DNA of 64,000 bases. It comes from Vibrio algivorus (lineage in GTDB: Bacteria; Pseudomonadota; Gammaproteobacteria; Enterobacterales; Vibrionaceae). The notes under the pieces are model-generated. The model saw only the letters and a list, made by a program, of their open reading frames with translations. It did no database searches and was not told the origin of the DNA. Shown here piece after piece: positions 43,144 through 53,327 of this stretch (positions are counted from its first letter, which is position 1; every line of letters begins with the position of its first letter). The DNA is taken from contig NZ_AP018678.1 of assembly GCF_002218005.2 (NCBI RefSeq), forward strand, positions 1,922,001 through 1,986,000, read 5' to 3'. The translations under genes were made by a program, and so were the position numbers.

Positions 43144-43894
43144 TCTGCCTGTACTTCTGATATTGGACAGAGTCTGGGTATTTAGTCTTAAGTATGTTGC
43201 CATATTTAGACACTAGCTCAGGATTATTGGCTTTGTTTTCTAGTTTTATTAACAAGCCTAAGCTAACTGGACGGTACCCATATCTCTTATTAAACTTTAA
43301 TAGTCGAACCCTTGCATCGGAAAACTCGTCCTTTTCGATTTCCAACTCAGCCAATTGTAATAACGACTGAGACCTGCTGGGATCATGATCAAGAGCACGA
43401 GAAAAATAATTCCTTGCCTTCTCCTTATCACCACTTTTTAGGGCACATAATCCAGCATTTTCATAACTGGCTGCGACTAAGTAATAATAAGGTTGCTCTA
43501 TCGCGCGGTTAAAAAATTCATCCGCTTTTTCATACTCGCCTTGTCGACATAAAAATGCACCGTAGTTATTTAAGACATCCCCATTTTTAGGAGAACTATC
43601 CAATGCATCTTCATAAGCCTCTTCAGCTAATTCGTATTCACCAACTCGTTGATAATAATACGCTACCGAATTCAAAGCTCGATAATAAGAAGGCGCATAT
43701 TTAACAGCCATCTCAAGGTTTTCTCGAGCTTTCACCATATTGCCTTCTTCCAAGTACCCCAAACCTAATGAGATTCTTGCTTCCGACGCTTTTATATTAT
43801 CAAATTTAGCAGTGTTTGGCTTGTCGGTCACTGTAACACAACCAACTAAGAAACTAACTACTAAAGTAAAAACTAACTTTTTTATAGAAAACAT
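43133..43894 (-). CDS. pilW: Type IV pilus biogenesis/stability lipoprotein PilW (PilF)
   Basis: TPR lipoprotein of 253 residues, signal peptide with lipobox FLVGC. About six TPR helices pairs (LGYLEEGNMVKARENLEMAV, YYQRVGEYELAEEAYEDAL and so on). It pilots the PilQ secretin in the outer membrane. The order rlmN-pilW-rodZ-ispG is conserved in Vibrio and Pseudomonas. Confidence 0.93.
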   Translation of the reverse strand: MFSIKKLVFTLVVSFLVGCVTVTDKPNTAKFDNIKASEARISLGLGYLEEGNMVKARENLEMAVKYAPSYYRALNSVAYYYQRVGEYELAEEAYEDALDSSPKNGDVLNNYGAFLCRQGEYEKADEFFNRAIEQPYYYLVAASYENAGLCALKSGDKEKARNYFSRALDHDPSRSQSLLQLAELEIEKDEFSDARVRLLKFNKRYGYRPVSLGLLIKLENKANNPELVSKYGNILKTKYPDSVQYQKYRQNEY

Positions 43895-43941
43895 TGGATT
43901 CCACCTAATTTAGGAGTGGGAACCAATACCATCTATATTTA

Positions 43942-45060
43942 TCAGACGGCTTTTACAGGAATAGGTTCCCCTTGCTGTTTCTGCTTTGTACGTTTTGTTC
44001 GATCGATCACATCTCCGACAAGCTGGCCACATGCCGCATCAATATCATCACCACGAGTTTTACGTACCGTCACCGTATAGTCATATTGCATTAAGGTTTT
44101 CATAAAACGGTCAATACGAGAATTACTTGGCTTTTTGTATGGTGACCCAGGATAAGGGTTAAATGGAATTAAATTAATTTTTGCCGGGGTATCTTTTAAC
44201 AACTCTGCGAGCTGCCTAGCATGTTCCATATCATCATTAACGTGATCGAGTAAAACATACTCAATCGTCACTTTGCCTCGATTGGCATTTGAAGTAGCAA
44301 TATAGCGACGAACTGACTCTAAGAAATCCTGAATATCCCAGCGATCGTTAATTGGCATAATCTGGCTGCGCAACTCATCGTTAGGCGCATGCAATGAGAT
44401 CGCAAGTGCCACATCAATGTTTCCGGTCATTTGGTCAAGGCCAGAAACCACGCCAGAAGTAGAAACCGTCACACGGCGTTTAGATAAGCCAAAACCAAGA
44501 TCATCAAGCATGATCTCCAGAGATGGCATCAAGTTTTTCATATTCAGTAATGGTTCGCCCATTCCCATCATTACCACATTGGTAATTGGGCGACGACCAG
44601 TTACTTTTTCTAAACCAATTTCACGTGATGCTCGCCAGATTTGGCCAACAATTTCGGACACTTTTAAGTTACGGTTAAAGCCTTGTTGCGCGGTCGAGCA
44701 GAACGTACAAGCGAGTGCACAACCAACTTGAGATGACACACATAGCGTCGCACGATCACCATCAGGAATGTAAACCGTCTCAACATCTTGATCGCCAACA
44801 CGCATTGCCCACTTTATGGTGCCATCATTCGAATGCTGAGCTTCAGATACATAAGGGGCACGAATTTCACAACGCGCTTCTAGTTTGGCTTTAAGCGCTT
44901 TATTGATATTACTCATTTGTGAGAAATCATCACAACCAAAATGGTAGATCCATTTCATGATCTGATCGGCACGAAATGCCTTTTCATTCAGCTCTTCGGT
45001 AAAAAACTGGCGCAAACCTTTACGGTCAAAATCCAGCAGATTTACTTTTGTCATGGTCAT
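43942..45060 (-). CDS. rlmN: Dual-specificity 23S rRNA/tRNA methyltransferase RlmN
   Basis: Radical SAM enzyme of 372 residues that methylates C2 of A2503 in 23S rRNA and A37 in some tRNAs. The cluster motif is ALACTFCSTAQQG; GEPLLNMKN and STSGVVSGL follow, and the C-terminal catalytic cysteine is in DAACGQL. ATG 45060 is preferred (GAG 7 nt before); the upstream extension is not conserved in character. Confidence 0.95.
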   Translation of the reverse strand: MTMTKVNLLDFDRKGLRQFFTEELNEKAFRADQIMKWIYHFGCDDFSQMSNINKALKAKLEARCEIRAPYVSEAQHSNDGTIKWAMRVGDQDVETVYIPDGDRATLCVSSQVGCALACTFCSTAQQGFNRNLKVSEIVGQIWRASREIGLEKVTGRRPITNVVMMGMGEPLLNMKNLMPSLEIMLDDLGFGLSKRRVTVSTSGVVSGLDQMTGNIDVALAISLHAPNDELRSQIMPINDRWDIQDFLESVRRYIATSNANRGKVTIEYVLLDHVNDDMEHARQLAELLKDTPAKINLIPFNPYPGSPYKKPSNSRIDRFMKTLMQYDYTVTVRKTRGDDIDAACGQLVGDVIDRTKRTKQKQQGEPIPVKAV

Positions 45061-45251
45061 GGTTTTCTCACTAATGGAACGATAAATAAGGGCGCGAATT
45101 GTACAGGGTTTATACACTCACAACAAGGTTTGTTCAGTATGTACTGTTCAAATAACTGTACGCCAAGCCATTAGGGTATCAGTGAAGTGACAAGTAAATT
45201 GGGGTTGAATAAACGTCGCTAACAAAACGGTGCCCTTAAATACAAAACGTC

Positions 45252-45281
45252 TATAAAAAAAGAGACCTTATTGGTCTCTTA
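45252..45281 (-). terminator. Terminator after ndk
   Basis: Stem AAGAGACC/GGTCTCTT (45260-45267 with 45273-45280) with seven T following on the minus strand. Confidence 0.88.
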
Positions 45282-45318
45282 AGTATAGTGGAATTCTATC
45301 TGAATAAAATTCTAATGC

Positions 45319-45744
45319 TTAACGTGGGCAAATTTCTGATTCAGGGAAGAAATATTCAATTTCACGTGCTGCCGATTCTGGGCTATCCGAGCCATGAACA
45401 GAATTATGACGCATGCTAAGCGCATAATCTGCACGTAAAGTACCACAAGCAGCTTCTTCTGGATTGGTTTTTCCCATTAACTCACGGTAACGAGCAATGG
45501 CATTTTCACCTTCCAATACTTGCACCATAATCGGTCCAGATGTCATAAATTCTTTTAATGGCTCAAAAAACGGTTTACCTTCATGCTCAGCATAAAAGCC
45601 ACTCGCCTGCTCTGCTGTTAAATGCACCATTTTAGCAGCAACAATCGACAACCCAGCTTTTTCCATTCGTTGATAAATGTCACCAATGAGATTACGTTCA
45701 ACCGCATCGGGCTTAATGATTGAGAATGTTCTTTCTAAAGCCAT
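45319..45744 (-). CDS. ndk: Nucleoside diphosphate kinase
   Basis: Enzyme of 141 residues that equilibrates NTP and NDP pools. ERTFSIIKPDAVERNLIG at the N-terminus and the phospho-histidine in MRHNSVHGSDSPESA are diagnostic. Independent unit between pepB and rlmN. Confidence 0.98.
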   Translation of the reverse strand: MALERTFSIIKPDAVERNLIGDIYQRMEKAGLSIVAAKMVHLTAEQASGFYAEHEGKPFFEPLKEFMTSGPIMVQVLEGENAIARYRELMGKTNPEEAACGTLRADYALSMRHNSVHGSDSPESAAREIEYFFPESEICPR

Positions 45745-45842
45745 ATAAAATCCTTTGGTCTTATTTTTATTTTAGTCAGCAAGAGGGAGAAAATGACTCC
45801 CCCTAAGCTTTATGTTGTGGTTAGTTTGCTTATTTTGTGTAG

Positions 45843-47138
45843 TTATTTTGCTTGATCTATCAAAATTCTAGCTAACGTTCTTACGCCCATCCCTGTTGCT
45901 CCTGCCGACCACTTATCACTTGATGATTTACGATAAGTACCTGAGCAGTCAAAGTGTAACCAACCTTTTTTATAATCTTCGACAAAATAAGACAAAAAGG
46001 CGGCGGCTGTACTTGCACCAGGGCTGTATGCCGCTGACGAGATATTCGACATATCGGCAAAGTTTGATGGCAGCATATTACGATGGAAATCGGCTAACGG
46101 TAATTGCCACAAACCTTCTGATTCTTGCTCTGCACTTTTTAGAGCTTTCTGTGCAAGCTTGTTATCGAAAGTGAGTAAAGCATGATAATCGTTACCCAAC
46201 GCATTTTTGGCTGCACCAGTTAAGGTGGCACAATCAATAATCAGCTTTGGTTTTTGCTCACTAGCATACATAAGGCCATCGGCTAATACTAAGCGACCTT
46301 CTGCATCAGTATTCATGACTTCAACAGTCTTACCATTTTTATAAGTAATGATATCACCTAGTTTTAATGCGCGACCGGAGATCATATTTTCAGCGCAGCA
46401 TAAGATAAGTTTCACACGCTTATTCAATCCACGAGCAATCGCTAATGCCAATCCGCCGGTAATAGTACCTGAACCGCCCATATCTGCTTTCATTGAATCC
46501 ATAAAACCAGATGCTTTAATGCTATAGCCACCTGAGTCAAACGTGATCCCTTTACCTACCAAACAAGCATAAACTGGTGCGTCATCATCGCCGGTTGGGT
46601 TAAAGTCGAGTTGTAACATAGCAGAGGTACGCTCAGAGCCTCGACCTACTGCATAGATACCTTCCCAACCTTCGGTTAACAGATCTTTATCTTTTATGAT
46701 CTTGTAGCTAACACTGCCTTCTGGGGCTACAGATTTAATAAATTCACCTGCCATAGTGGCTAATTGGCGAGGAGCTACTTCTTCGGCGCTTCTATTAATA
46801 ATGTCACGAACCCAATCAGTTACCTTAATGCGTGCTTCCAGCTCTAATTGCGCTTCATTATCTAATTGAGGCCAAGTAACACTATTACCTTTTTTTGAAG
46901 AACGGAAACCTTGAACAAAAGCCCAGATCGTTTCCAAATCCCAGCTTTCACCGGTCAGCTCAACATGTTTAATACCTTGTGAGTCAAGTTTACGTGCTGC
47001 ACGTTGTGCCAAATCAAAATCAGATGCTGATGGTAAGTGAATCATCGCACCGTCGGCAGAAAAAGAAAGTAGTGCCTTTTCGCCCCATTGCGCTGGAGCG
47101 GCTTCACGAGTAATACTCACTGATAGTTGTGTTGACAT
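45843..47138 (-). CDS. pepB: Peptidase B (leucyl aminopeptidase family M17)
   Basis: Dinuclear-metal aminopeptidase of 431 residues. The M17 signature NTDAEGRLVLADGL and metal ligands in VGKGITFDSGGYSIK and MKADMGGSG are present. The N-terminal half is short as in PepB rather than PepA. Lies downstream of iscX as in E. coli. Confidence 0.95.
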   Translation of the reverse strand: MSTQLSVSITREAAPAQWGEKALLSFSADGAMIHLPSASDFDLAQRAARKLDSQGIKHVELTGESWDLETIWAFVQGFRSSKKGNSVTWPQLDNEAQLELEARIKVTDWVRDIINRSAEEVAPRQLATMAGEFIKSVAPEGSVSYKIIKDKDLLTEGWEGIYAVGRGSERTSAMLQLDFNPTGDDDAPVYACLVGKGITFDSGGYSIKASGFMDSMKADMGGSGTITGGLALAIARGLNKRVKLILCCAENMISGRALKLGDIITYKNGKTVEVMNTDAEGRLVLADGLMYASEQKPKLIIDCATLTGAAKNALGNDYHALLTFDNKLAQKALKSAEQESEGLWQLPLADFHRNMLPSNFADMSNISSAAYSPGASTAAAFLSYFVEDYKKGWLHFDCSGTYRKSSSDKWSAGATGMGVRTLARILIDQAK

Positions 47139-47477
47139 TTTTACTCCTTACCTAAATGTCTGGGGAGCCCTTAAAACCAAATAGGCTGTCATTATTTGAG
47201 AAGATACAAGCACACAGTCTGTTTTATTCCTACTGAAACTCGTATCTTGAAGTTACTTGGGTATATAAATTAGATTTATACTTAAGTACGAAAGGTATAA
47301 AGCTAAGCTATATCATAATGCTAATCATCACAAGTATCATAATAGCCGTGATAACTTGTGACTTTGACCTTTATTTACAACTGATCTGGGTATTTTTACT
47401 CTAAAAAATCTTCAGACAAAATAAAAGCCTCCGAAGAGGCTTTATATAAATGAAAATCGAGAGTGTTATACCTACGG
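47139..47477. other. Spacer between pepB and iscX with a lone element end and a terminator
   Basis: 47242-47265 (GTATCTTGAAGTTACTTGGG, ending TATA) is a solo copy of the terminal repeat found at 4711 and 62773; no matching second arm is evident. A stem AAAGCCTC/GAGGCTTT with loop CGAA (47424-47443) and a T-rich stretch on the minus strand is a good terminator for the isc operon just after iscX. Confidence 0.65.
47415..47443 (-). terminator. Terminator after iscX
   Basis: 8-bp stem AAAGCCTC/GAGGCTTT with CGAA loop, then TTTTATTTT on the minus strand. Confidence 0.85.
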
Positions 47478-47675
47478 TTAAATTTCATCTAACCAACAAA
47501 GTAAAATAGCTTCTAAGATTTTTTCATTGGAACGATTGGGTTCATCATCAAAATCCTCAAGCTCCGTGATCCATTGGTGCATATCCGTAAAACGTACGGT
47601 CTGAGGATCAAGGTCTGGAAATTTATCCGCGAGTTCAATGGCAATATCTTGTGAATCCGTCCATTTTAATCCCAT
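47478..47675 (-). CDS. iscX: Fe-S cluster assembly protein IscX
   Basis: Acidic protein of 65 residues (MGLKWTDSQDIAIELADKFP) that binds IscS and iron and adjusts cluster assembly rate. Last gene of the isc operon, 28 bp after fdx. Confidence 0.95.
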   Translation of the reverse strand: MGLKWTDSQDIAIELADKFPDLDPQTVRFTDMHQWITELEDFDDEPNRSNEKILEAILLCWLDEI

Positions 47676-47703
47676 GTGCTACTCCTTGCTCTACCAGATA
47701 TTA

Positions 47704-48042
47704 TTAGTGATTTTCCGATGCTAAGTTGATGGTGTAGCGAGGAATTTCAACCACCAAATCTTGATCTGCGACTTTCGCTTGGCAACCTAAACGAGATTCA
47801 GGCTCTAACCCCCAAGCTTTATCTAACATATCATCTTCTAATTCTTCACTTTCCTCTAATGAATCAAATCCTTCACGAATCACAATATGGCAAGTGGTAC
47901 ATGCACATGATTTTTCGCAAGCATGCTCAATGCCAATGCCATTTTTCAATGCCACATCTAATACTGATTCCCCTGTTTGTGCTTCTAATACTGCACCTTC
48001 TGGGCATAAATCTTCGTGAGGTAATACAACAATCTTAGGCAT
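47704..48042 (-). CDS. fdx: ISC-type [2Fe-2S] ferredoxin
   Basis: Ferredoxin of 112 residues supplying electrons for cluster assembly. Cysteine ligands in EHACEKSCACTTCHIV and a later LGCQA. N-terminus PKIVVLPHEDLCPEGA is typical. The 96-bp spacer to hscA has two hairpins (48067-48091 and 48109-48126). Confidence 0.96.
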   Translation of the reverse strand: MPKIVVLPHEDLCPEGAVLEAQTGESVLDVALKNGIGIEHACEKSCACTTCHIVIREGFDSLEESEELEDDMLDKAWGLEPESRLGCQAKVADQDLVVEIPRYTINLASENH

Positions 48043-48138
48043 AATTCATCCTACTTCAATAGAGTTATTATAAGTTTTATTTACTTATAATATATTGTCT
48101 ATGCAACTGGTTAAGTATTCTTAACCAATATCCATTAA

Positions 48139-49989
48139 TTAAATATTATCGACTGACTGTCCAGCTAATGCCGCTCGAATTGATACATCCATTCGACGCG
48201 ATGCAAATTCTTGGCTGGCTTTATCAGTGTTTTTAATTCCTTGCTCAATCGCATCAGCATCTTGACCATTACGTAGTTGGATCAAAGTTCTTACCGAGTC
48301 TTCTAGTGCTAAGTATTCTTCTTTACTTAGTAGCTGTTCACCATTTTCTTGTAGAGCAACTAATAAGCCTTCAATCACTCGGTCTGCTTCAACTTTTTGC
48401 TCAGCTAACGCACGAGCTTGCATGTCTTCTTTAGCATGAGTCATTGAGGATCTCAGCATATCGGCGATTTCAGTATCACTTAAACCGTAAGAAGGTTTCA
48501 CCTGAATATCGGCTTGTACGCCAGTACTCTTCTCCATTGCCGTCACTGAAAGCAATCCGTCAGCATCAACTTGATAAGTCACACGGATATGCGCTGCCCC
48601 CGCTTTCATTGGCGGAATACCATTTAGAGTAAAACGAGCTAGTGAACGACAATCATCAACCATTTCACGCTCACCTTGTGCGACGTGAACTAACATAGCG
48701 GTTTGACCATCTTTGAATGTGGTGAACTCTTGCGCTTTAGCAACAGGAATAGTGGTATTGCGTGGAATGATTTTCTCAACCAAGCCGCCCATGGTTTCGA
48801 TACCAAGGGAAAGCGGGATCACATCCAATAACAGCATGTCTGAATCGGGTTTATTACCGATTAGGATATCCGCTTGAATTCCGGCACCAATTGCCACAAC
48901 TTCATCTGGGTTAATGCTAGTCAAAGGTGTACGGCCGAAAAAGTCACCAACCATAGTACGTACAAGTGGAGTACGAGTTGAACCGCCTACCATCACAACT
49001 TCGCTGACCTCTTCTGCAGTCACATCGGCATCTTTTAATGCACGACGACATGATAGTAAGGTTTTTTTAACCAGAGGCTGAATAATGTCATTAAATTGTT
49101 CTCGGGTTAACGTAATAGTTTGACCCAGTACTTCAACACTAACTTGTTGATTATCTGACAAACCGATTTTGGCTTGAGTTGCCGCATCCAATAAGACTCG
49201 GTGCTGCTCGGCACTTAATTTATCAAGCTGACCAACTTGCTGCTTAAAATAACCTAATAAAAGATCATCAAAATCATCACCACCTAGTGCAGAATCGCCG
49301 CCCGTAGCCAGCACTTCAAATACACCTTTTGATAGACGTAATAGTGAAATATCAAAGGTACCGCCACCTAGATCATAAACAGCAATCACACCTTCTTGGC
49401 CTGAATCTAACCCATAAGCTATCGCAGCGGCAGTTGGTTCGTTCAATAAACGAAGCACTTTCAATCCAGCTAACTCAGCAGCATCTTTAGTGCCTGCACG
49501 CTGAGCATCATCAAAATAAGCTGGAACAGTAATCACAACGCCCTCTATCTCATGGGCCAGAGTACTTTCCGCTCGCTCAACTAAGCTTTTTAAAATTTCA
49601 CTTGAAACCTGAATAGGATTGACTAAACCAGTAGGAACTTGAATAAGTGGTAGACCATTATCACTCGCTTGAAATTGATAAGGTAGGTCGGTATAGCGCG
49701 ATTGAACGTCGTCAAGTGAACGACCAATAAGCCGCTTCACTGAACTAATAGTATTTTTTGGATCTTGTTGCGCTTTTTGTTTTGCCTGTGCACCAACTGA
49801 CACGCCATCTTGAGAATAATGAACCACTGAAGGCAAAATTGCGGTTTGGTTTTCATCAACCAAAGGAGTGCATGAGCCACTTCTTACTGCGGCAACAAGA
49901 GAGTTGGTAGTACCTAAATCAATCCCTACGGCGAACTTATGCTCATGTGGTGCGGCACTTTGACCAGGTTCTGCAATTTGAAGTAGCAT
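48139..49989 (-). CDS. hscA: Fe-S assembly chaperone HscA (Hsp70)
   Basis: Specialised Hsp70 of 616 residues that, with HscB, releases clusters from IscU. VGIDLGTTNSLVAAV, VYDLGGGTFDISLL and the substrate-binding domain are complete. N-terminal MLLQIAEPGQSAAPHE matches HscA rather than DnaK. Confidence 0.97.
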   Translation of the reverse strand: MLLQIAEPGQSAAPHEHKFAVGIDLGTTNSLVAAVRSGSCTPLVDENQTAILPSVVHYSQDGVSVGAQAKQKAQQDPKNTISSVKRLIGRSLDDVQSRYTDLPYQFQASDNGLPLIQVPTGLVNPIQVSSEILKSLVERAESTLAHEIEGVVITVPAYFDDAQRAGTKDAAELAGLKVLRLLNEPTAAAIAYGLDSGQEGVIAVYDLGGGTFDISLLRLSKGVFEVLATGGDSALGGDDFDDLLLGYFKQQVGQLDKLSAEQHRVLLDAATQAKIGLSDNQQVSVEVLGQTITLTREQFNDIIQPLVKKTLLSCRRALKDADVTAEEVSEVVMVGGSTRTPLVRTMVGDFFGRTPLTSINPDEVVAIGAGIQADILIGNKPDSDMLLLDVIPLSLGIETMGGLVEKIIPRNTTIPVAKAQEFTTFKDGQTAMLVHVAQGEREMVDDCRSLARFTLNGIPPMKAGAAHIRVTYQVDADGLLSVTAMEKSTGVQADIQVKPSYGLSDTEIADMLRSSMTHAKEDMQARALAEQKVEADRVIEGLLVALQENGEQLLSKEEYLALEDSVRTLIQLRNGQDADAIEQGIKNTDKASQEFASRRMDVSIRAALAGQSVDNI

Positions 49990-50050
49990 ATTCGGAACTA
50001 TCCTTTCTATATTGGCTAATAGAGATTAAACAAGCATTAACTCTAAAGCT

Positions 50051-50566
50051 TTAACCAAGCAACTTATCTTCAAGTTGCTCGATTTCATATCTTAATTTAT
50101 TAACAAACTTAAGCTTTCGAACACCATCCGCAGCGCTATCCCACTGCTCGCTTTCAAGCTGTTTTTTTAATTGTGCGAGTTGCTGTTGATACATTGTTTG
50201 AATTTTACTATCGAAATCAAATAAAGCACTTTCTGGCTCATTAGATTGAGCGATAATTTCAATTTCTTCTCGCAATTCCATCTGTTCCATTAAGAACATA
50301 GGATCACTCATTGTTTGCTGTTCAGCACGAATATCAATACCTTGTAGAGCAAGGATATATTCTGCTCGAGAAATGGGTGATTTTAAAGTCTGGTAAGCAT
50401 CGTTGATTTCTGCAGCTTTCTGCACTGCCATTAAACGATCACGCTCGGAAGCGGAGGCAAATTTATCAGGATGAAAACGACGTTGGAGATCACGGAACGT
50501 TTCAGACAAAGTATTATTATCTAACTCAAACTGGTTAGGTAAGCCAAATAATTCAAAATGGTTCAT
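50051..50566 (-). CDS. hscB: Co-chaperone HscB
   Basis: J-protein of 171 residues with the HPDK motif in LQRRFHPDKFAS and a C-terminal three-helix domain that binds IscU. Lies between iscA and hscA. Confidence 0.96.
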   Translation of the reverse strand: MNHFELFGLPNQFELDNNTLSETFRDLQRRFHPDKFASASERDRLMAVQKAAEINDAYQTLKSPISRAEYILALQGIDIRAEQQTMSDPMFLMEQMELREEIEIIAQSNEPESALFDFDSKIQTMYQQQLAQLKKQLESEQWDSAADGVRKLKFVNKLRYEIEQLEDKLLG

Positions 50567-50680
50567 AGCAATAATTCGTGCCTACTACTTGGCCAATAAC
50601 ATAACCGTAATGATTCGTCACCGACGCTTAAAATGGCAATGGCACCCTATTTAGAGTGCCATCGTTCCTAATATTAAGGA

Positions 50681-51004
50681 TTATACGTTGAAGCTTTCAC
50701 CACAACCACATTCACCTTTCACATTAGGGTTATTAAATTGAAAGCCTTCATTTAACCCTTCTTTGACAAAATCAAGCTCGGTGCCATCAAGGTAAACTAA
50801 ACTTTTAGGATCAATTATAATCTTTACTCCATCATGTTCAAAAGTTTGATCTTCTTCGTTAAGTTGATCGACAAACTCTAAAACATAGGCCATACCAGAA
50901 CACCCTGTTGTTCTTACACCTAAACGAAGACCAATGCCCTTGCCTCGGTTTTCCAGGAATGTTCTTACGCGATTTGCTGCCGCGTCTGTCATGGTGATGG
51001 CCAT
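50681..51004 (-). CDS. iscA: Iron-sulfur assembly protein IscA
   Basis: A-type carrier of 107 residues with the three conserved cysteines in RTTGCSGMAYVLEF and ECGCGESFNV. It delivers clusters, mainly [4Fe-4S], to targets. Confidence 0.97.
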   Translation of the reverse strand: MAITMTDAAANRVRTFLENRGKGIGLRLGVRTTGCSGMAYVLEFVDQLNEEDQTFEHDGVKIIIDPKSLVYLDGTELDFVKEGLNEGFQFNNPNVKGECGCGESFNV

Positions 51005-51096
51005 ACTGCAACCTTGTGTATATCAATAAATAGGATGAAAATTTAAAAGATGCCTAAGTCAAATAGGGAAAGGAGAGTCCTTCCCCTAATTTAACA

Positions 51097-51480
51097 TTAT
51101 TGCTGATGTTTCTTTTTATAATCCGACACTGCCGCTTTAATTGCATCTTCTGCAAGAATTGAACAGTGAACTTTTACTGGTGGTAATGCCAGCTCTTCTG
51201 CGATTTCAGCGTTTTTAATTGAAGCCGCTTCATCTAGGCTTTTGCCTTTAACCCACTCAGTTACTAACGAGCTTGATGCAATAGCAGAGCCGCAACCATA
51301 GGTTTTAAATTTCGCATCTTCGATAATACCTTCTGGTGATACTTTAATTTGTAGTTTCATAACGTCACCACAAGCTGGAGCACCTACCATACCGCTACCG
51401 ATAGAAGGATCTTCTTTATCAAAAGAACCGACGTTACGTGGGTTCTCATAATGTTCAATTACTTTTTCGCTATACGCCAT
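51097..51480 (-). CDS. iscU: Fe-S cluster scaffold IscU
   Basis: Scaffold of 127 residues. Cluster ligands: C37 in GAPACGDVMKL, C in TYGCGSAIASSS and C in KVHCSILAEDA; the HscA-recognised LPPVK motif is present. Between iscS and iscA. Confidence 0.98.
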   Translation of the reverse strand: MAYSEKVIEHYENPRNVGSFDKEDPSIGSGMVGAPACGDVMKLQIKVSPEGIIEDAKFKTYGCGSAIASSSLVTEWVKGKSLDEAASIKNAEIAEELALPPVKVHCSILAEDAIKAAVSDYKKKHQQ

Positions 51481-51513
51481 AATGTTTACCTCGAATTCTC
51501 GACTTCCTTGAGA

Positions 51514-52728
51514 TTAATGATGAGCCCACTCAACGGTGTTCAAATCAATCCCTTCTTTGTACATGTCCCATAATGGTGACATGTCACGGAGTTTGTCTAC
51601 TGCTACACGAATTTGTTTAACGGCATAGTCAATTTCTTCTTCTGTCGTAAAACGACCAAAAGAGAAACGAACTGAGCTGTGTGCTAATTCATCATCTAGC
51701 CCTAGCGCACGTAATACATATGAAGGCTCAAGGCTGGCAGATGTACATGCAGAACCCGAAGATACTGCAAGATCTTTTAGCGCCATCAATAATGATTCAC
51801 CTTCAACAAAAGCAAAGCTTACATTTAAGTTGTTTGGTAGGCGCTGCTCAAGATCGCCATTAATTGTCACCGCTTCCATATCTTTGATGCCGTCTAACAA
51901 GCGATTACGCAGTGCTAACGCATGGTCATAATCTTTTTGCATATCTTGTTTAGCGACGGCAAAAGCTTCACCCATACCAACGATTTGATGAGTTGCTAAA
52001 GTACCAGAACGGAAACCTCGCTCATGGCCACCACCGTGCATTTGTGCTTCTAAACGGATGCGCGGTTTACGACGAACATAAAGTGCACCAATACCTTTAG
52101 GGCCATAAATTTTATGTGCAGATAAAGAAATCAAATCAACTTTTAATTCTTTAGTATCAATAGGTAATTTACCTGCTGATTGTGCTGCATCGACATGAAA
52201 AATTGTTTTATTTGCGCGACATAATTCACCAATTGCTTCGATATCTTGAATAACACCGATTTCATTGTTGACGTGCATAATAGAAACTAGAACAGTATCT
52301 TCACGTAATGCTGCTTTAAATTTCTCGATATCAATTAAGCCATTACTTTCAGGCTCAAGGTATGTTACTTCATAACCTTCACGCTCTAGCTGACGACATG
52401 GGTCTAACACAGCTTTATGCTCAGTTTTACAAGTGATGATATGCTTACCTTGCTTACCATAAAAGTGCGCAGCACCTTTAATCGCAAGGTTATCTGATTC
52501 TGTAGCACCAGAAGTAAATACAATTTCACGTGGGTCTGCATTTAAGATGTCTGCAATTTGCTCACGAGCATGATCAACTGCTTCTTCTGCCTGCCAACCA
52601 AATCGGTGAGAACGCGATGCTGGGTTACCAAAGGTGCCATCCATCGTCATAAATTGAACCATTTTTTCCGCCACACGCTGGTCAACCGGACATGTCGCTG
52701 AATAGTCAAAATAAATAGGCAGTTTCAT
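51514..52728 (-). CDS. iscS: Cysteine desulfurase IscS
   Basis: PLP enzyme of 404 residues that provides sulfur for clusters and tRNA thiolation. The PLP lysine is in SLSAHKIYGPKG and the mobile-loop catalytic cysteine in SSGSACTSASLEPS. Starts 33 bp after iscR. Confidence 0.98.
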   Translation of the reverse strand: MKLPIYFDYSATCPVDQRVAEKMVQFMTMDGTFGNPASRSHRFGWQAEEAVDHAREQIADILNADPREIVFTSGATESDNLAIKGAAHFYGKQGKHIITCKTEHKAVLDPCRQLEREGYEVTYLEPESNGLIDIEKFKAALREDTVLVSIMHVNNEIGVIQDIEAIGELCRANKTIFHVDAAQSAGKLPIDTKELKVDLISLSAHKIYGPKGIGALYVRRKPRIRLEAQMHGGGHERGFRSGTLATHQIVGMGEAFAVAKQDMQKDYDHALALRNRLLDGIKDMEAVTINGDLEQRLPNNLNVSFAFVEGESLLMALKDLAVSSGSACTSASLEPSYVLRALGLDDELAHSSVRFSFGRFTTEEEIDYAVKQIRVAVDKLRDMSPLWDMYKEGIDLNTVEWAHH

Positions 52729-52761
52729 TCTTTACTCCAATGTGAAAACTTTTCGCTCACG

Positions 52762-53286
52762 TTAAAGGCGAGCATTCATACCAACAGTGTCCGCTTTGTC
52801 ATTCTTTTCTGAAGCGTAATTGTTATTACCAAAGCTGTTATTCACTATTAGCTCAATATTCTGGCGCTCAGAGATATCAAGAACTTCATTGTTCATCATA
52901 AGTTCCCCAAGCGTAATACCATCTAAGAACTCACTAATGCGAGCACTCAAATCATGCCACAAGGTATGAGTTAAGCAGCGTACGCCACCTTGGCAATCGC
53001 CTTTACCTTGACATTTTGTTGCGTCAACCGATTCATCAACGGCTGAAATCACAGTACCGACTGCGATCTGATCCGCTTCGATACCAAGGCGGTAACCACC
53101 ACCTGGACCACGTACACTCGCCACTAAACCGGCTTTACGTAATCGTGAAAAAAGTTGCTCCAAGTAAGATAATGAAATCCCTTGGCGTTCTGAGATATCC
53201 GCTAATGGCACAGGTCCTTGGTTTGAATGTAAAGCCACATCCAACATTGCTGTTACCGCGTATCTTCCTTTTGATGTAAGTCTCAT
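52762..53286 (-). CDS. iscR: Fe-S cluster regulator IscR
   Basis: Rrf2-family regulator of 174 residues. Winged helix at the N-terminus (MRLTSKGRYAVTAMLDVALH) and [2Fe-2S] ligands in CQGKGDCQGGVRC plus His in LTHTLW. It represses its own operon when loaded. ATG 53286 starts the conserved MRLTSKG; the 16-codon upstream extension was rejected. Two IscR boxes lie directly upstream. Confidence 0.96.
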   Translation of the reverse strand: MRLTSKGRYAVTAMLDVALHSNQGPVPLADISERQGISLSYLEQLFSRLRKAGLVASVRGPGGGYRLGIEADQIAVGTVISAVDESVDATKCQGKGDCQGGVRCLTHTLWHDLSARISEFLDGITLGELMMNNEVLDISERQNIELIVNNSFGNNNYASEKNDKADTVGMNARL

Positions 53287-53327
53287 ATGCACCGTACCCA
53301 CAGTAAGTATGTGGGGACTATGATTCC

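Noticed and set aside
42178..43203. Long N-terminal extension of RodZ (and similar extensions of cyoC, cyoD, cyoE, der, rlmN, iscR, prx, cutC)
   Set aside because: In each case an internal ATG has the better ribosome site or matches the family N-terminus, and the extension lies in the preceding gene or in non-conserved sequence.
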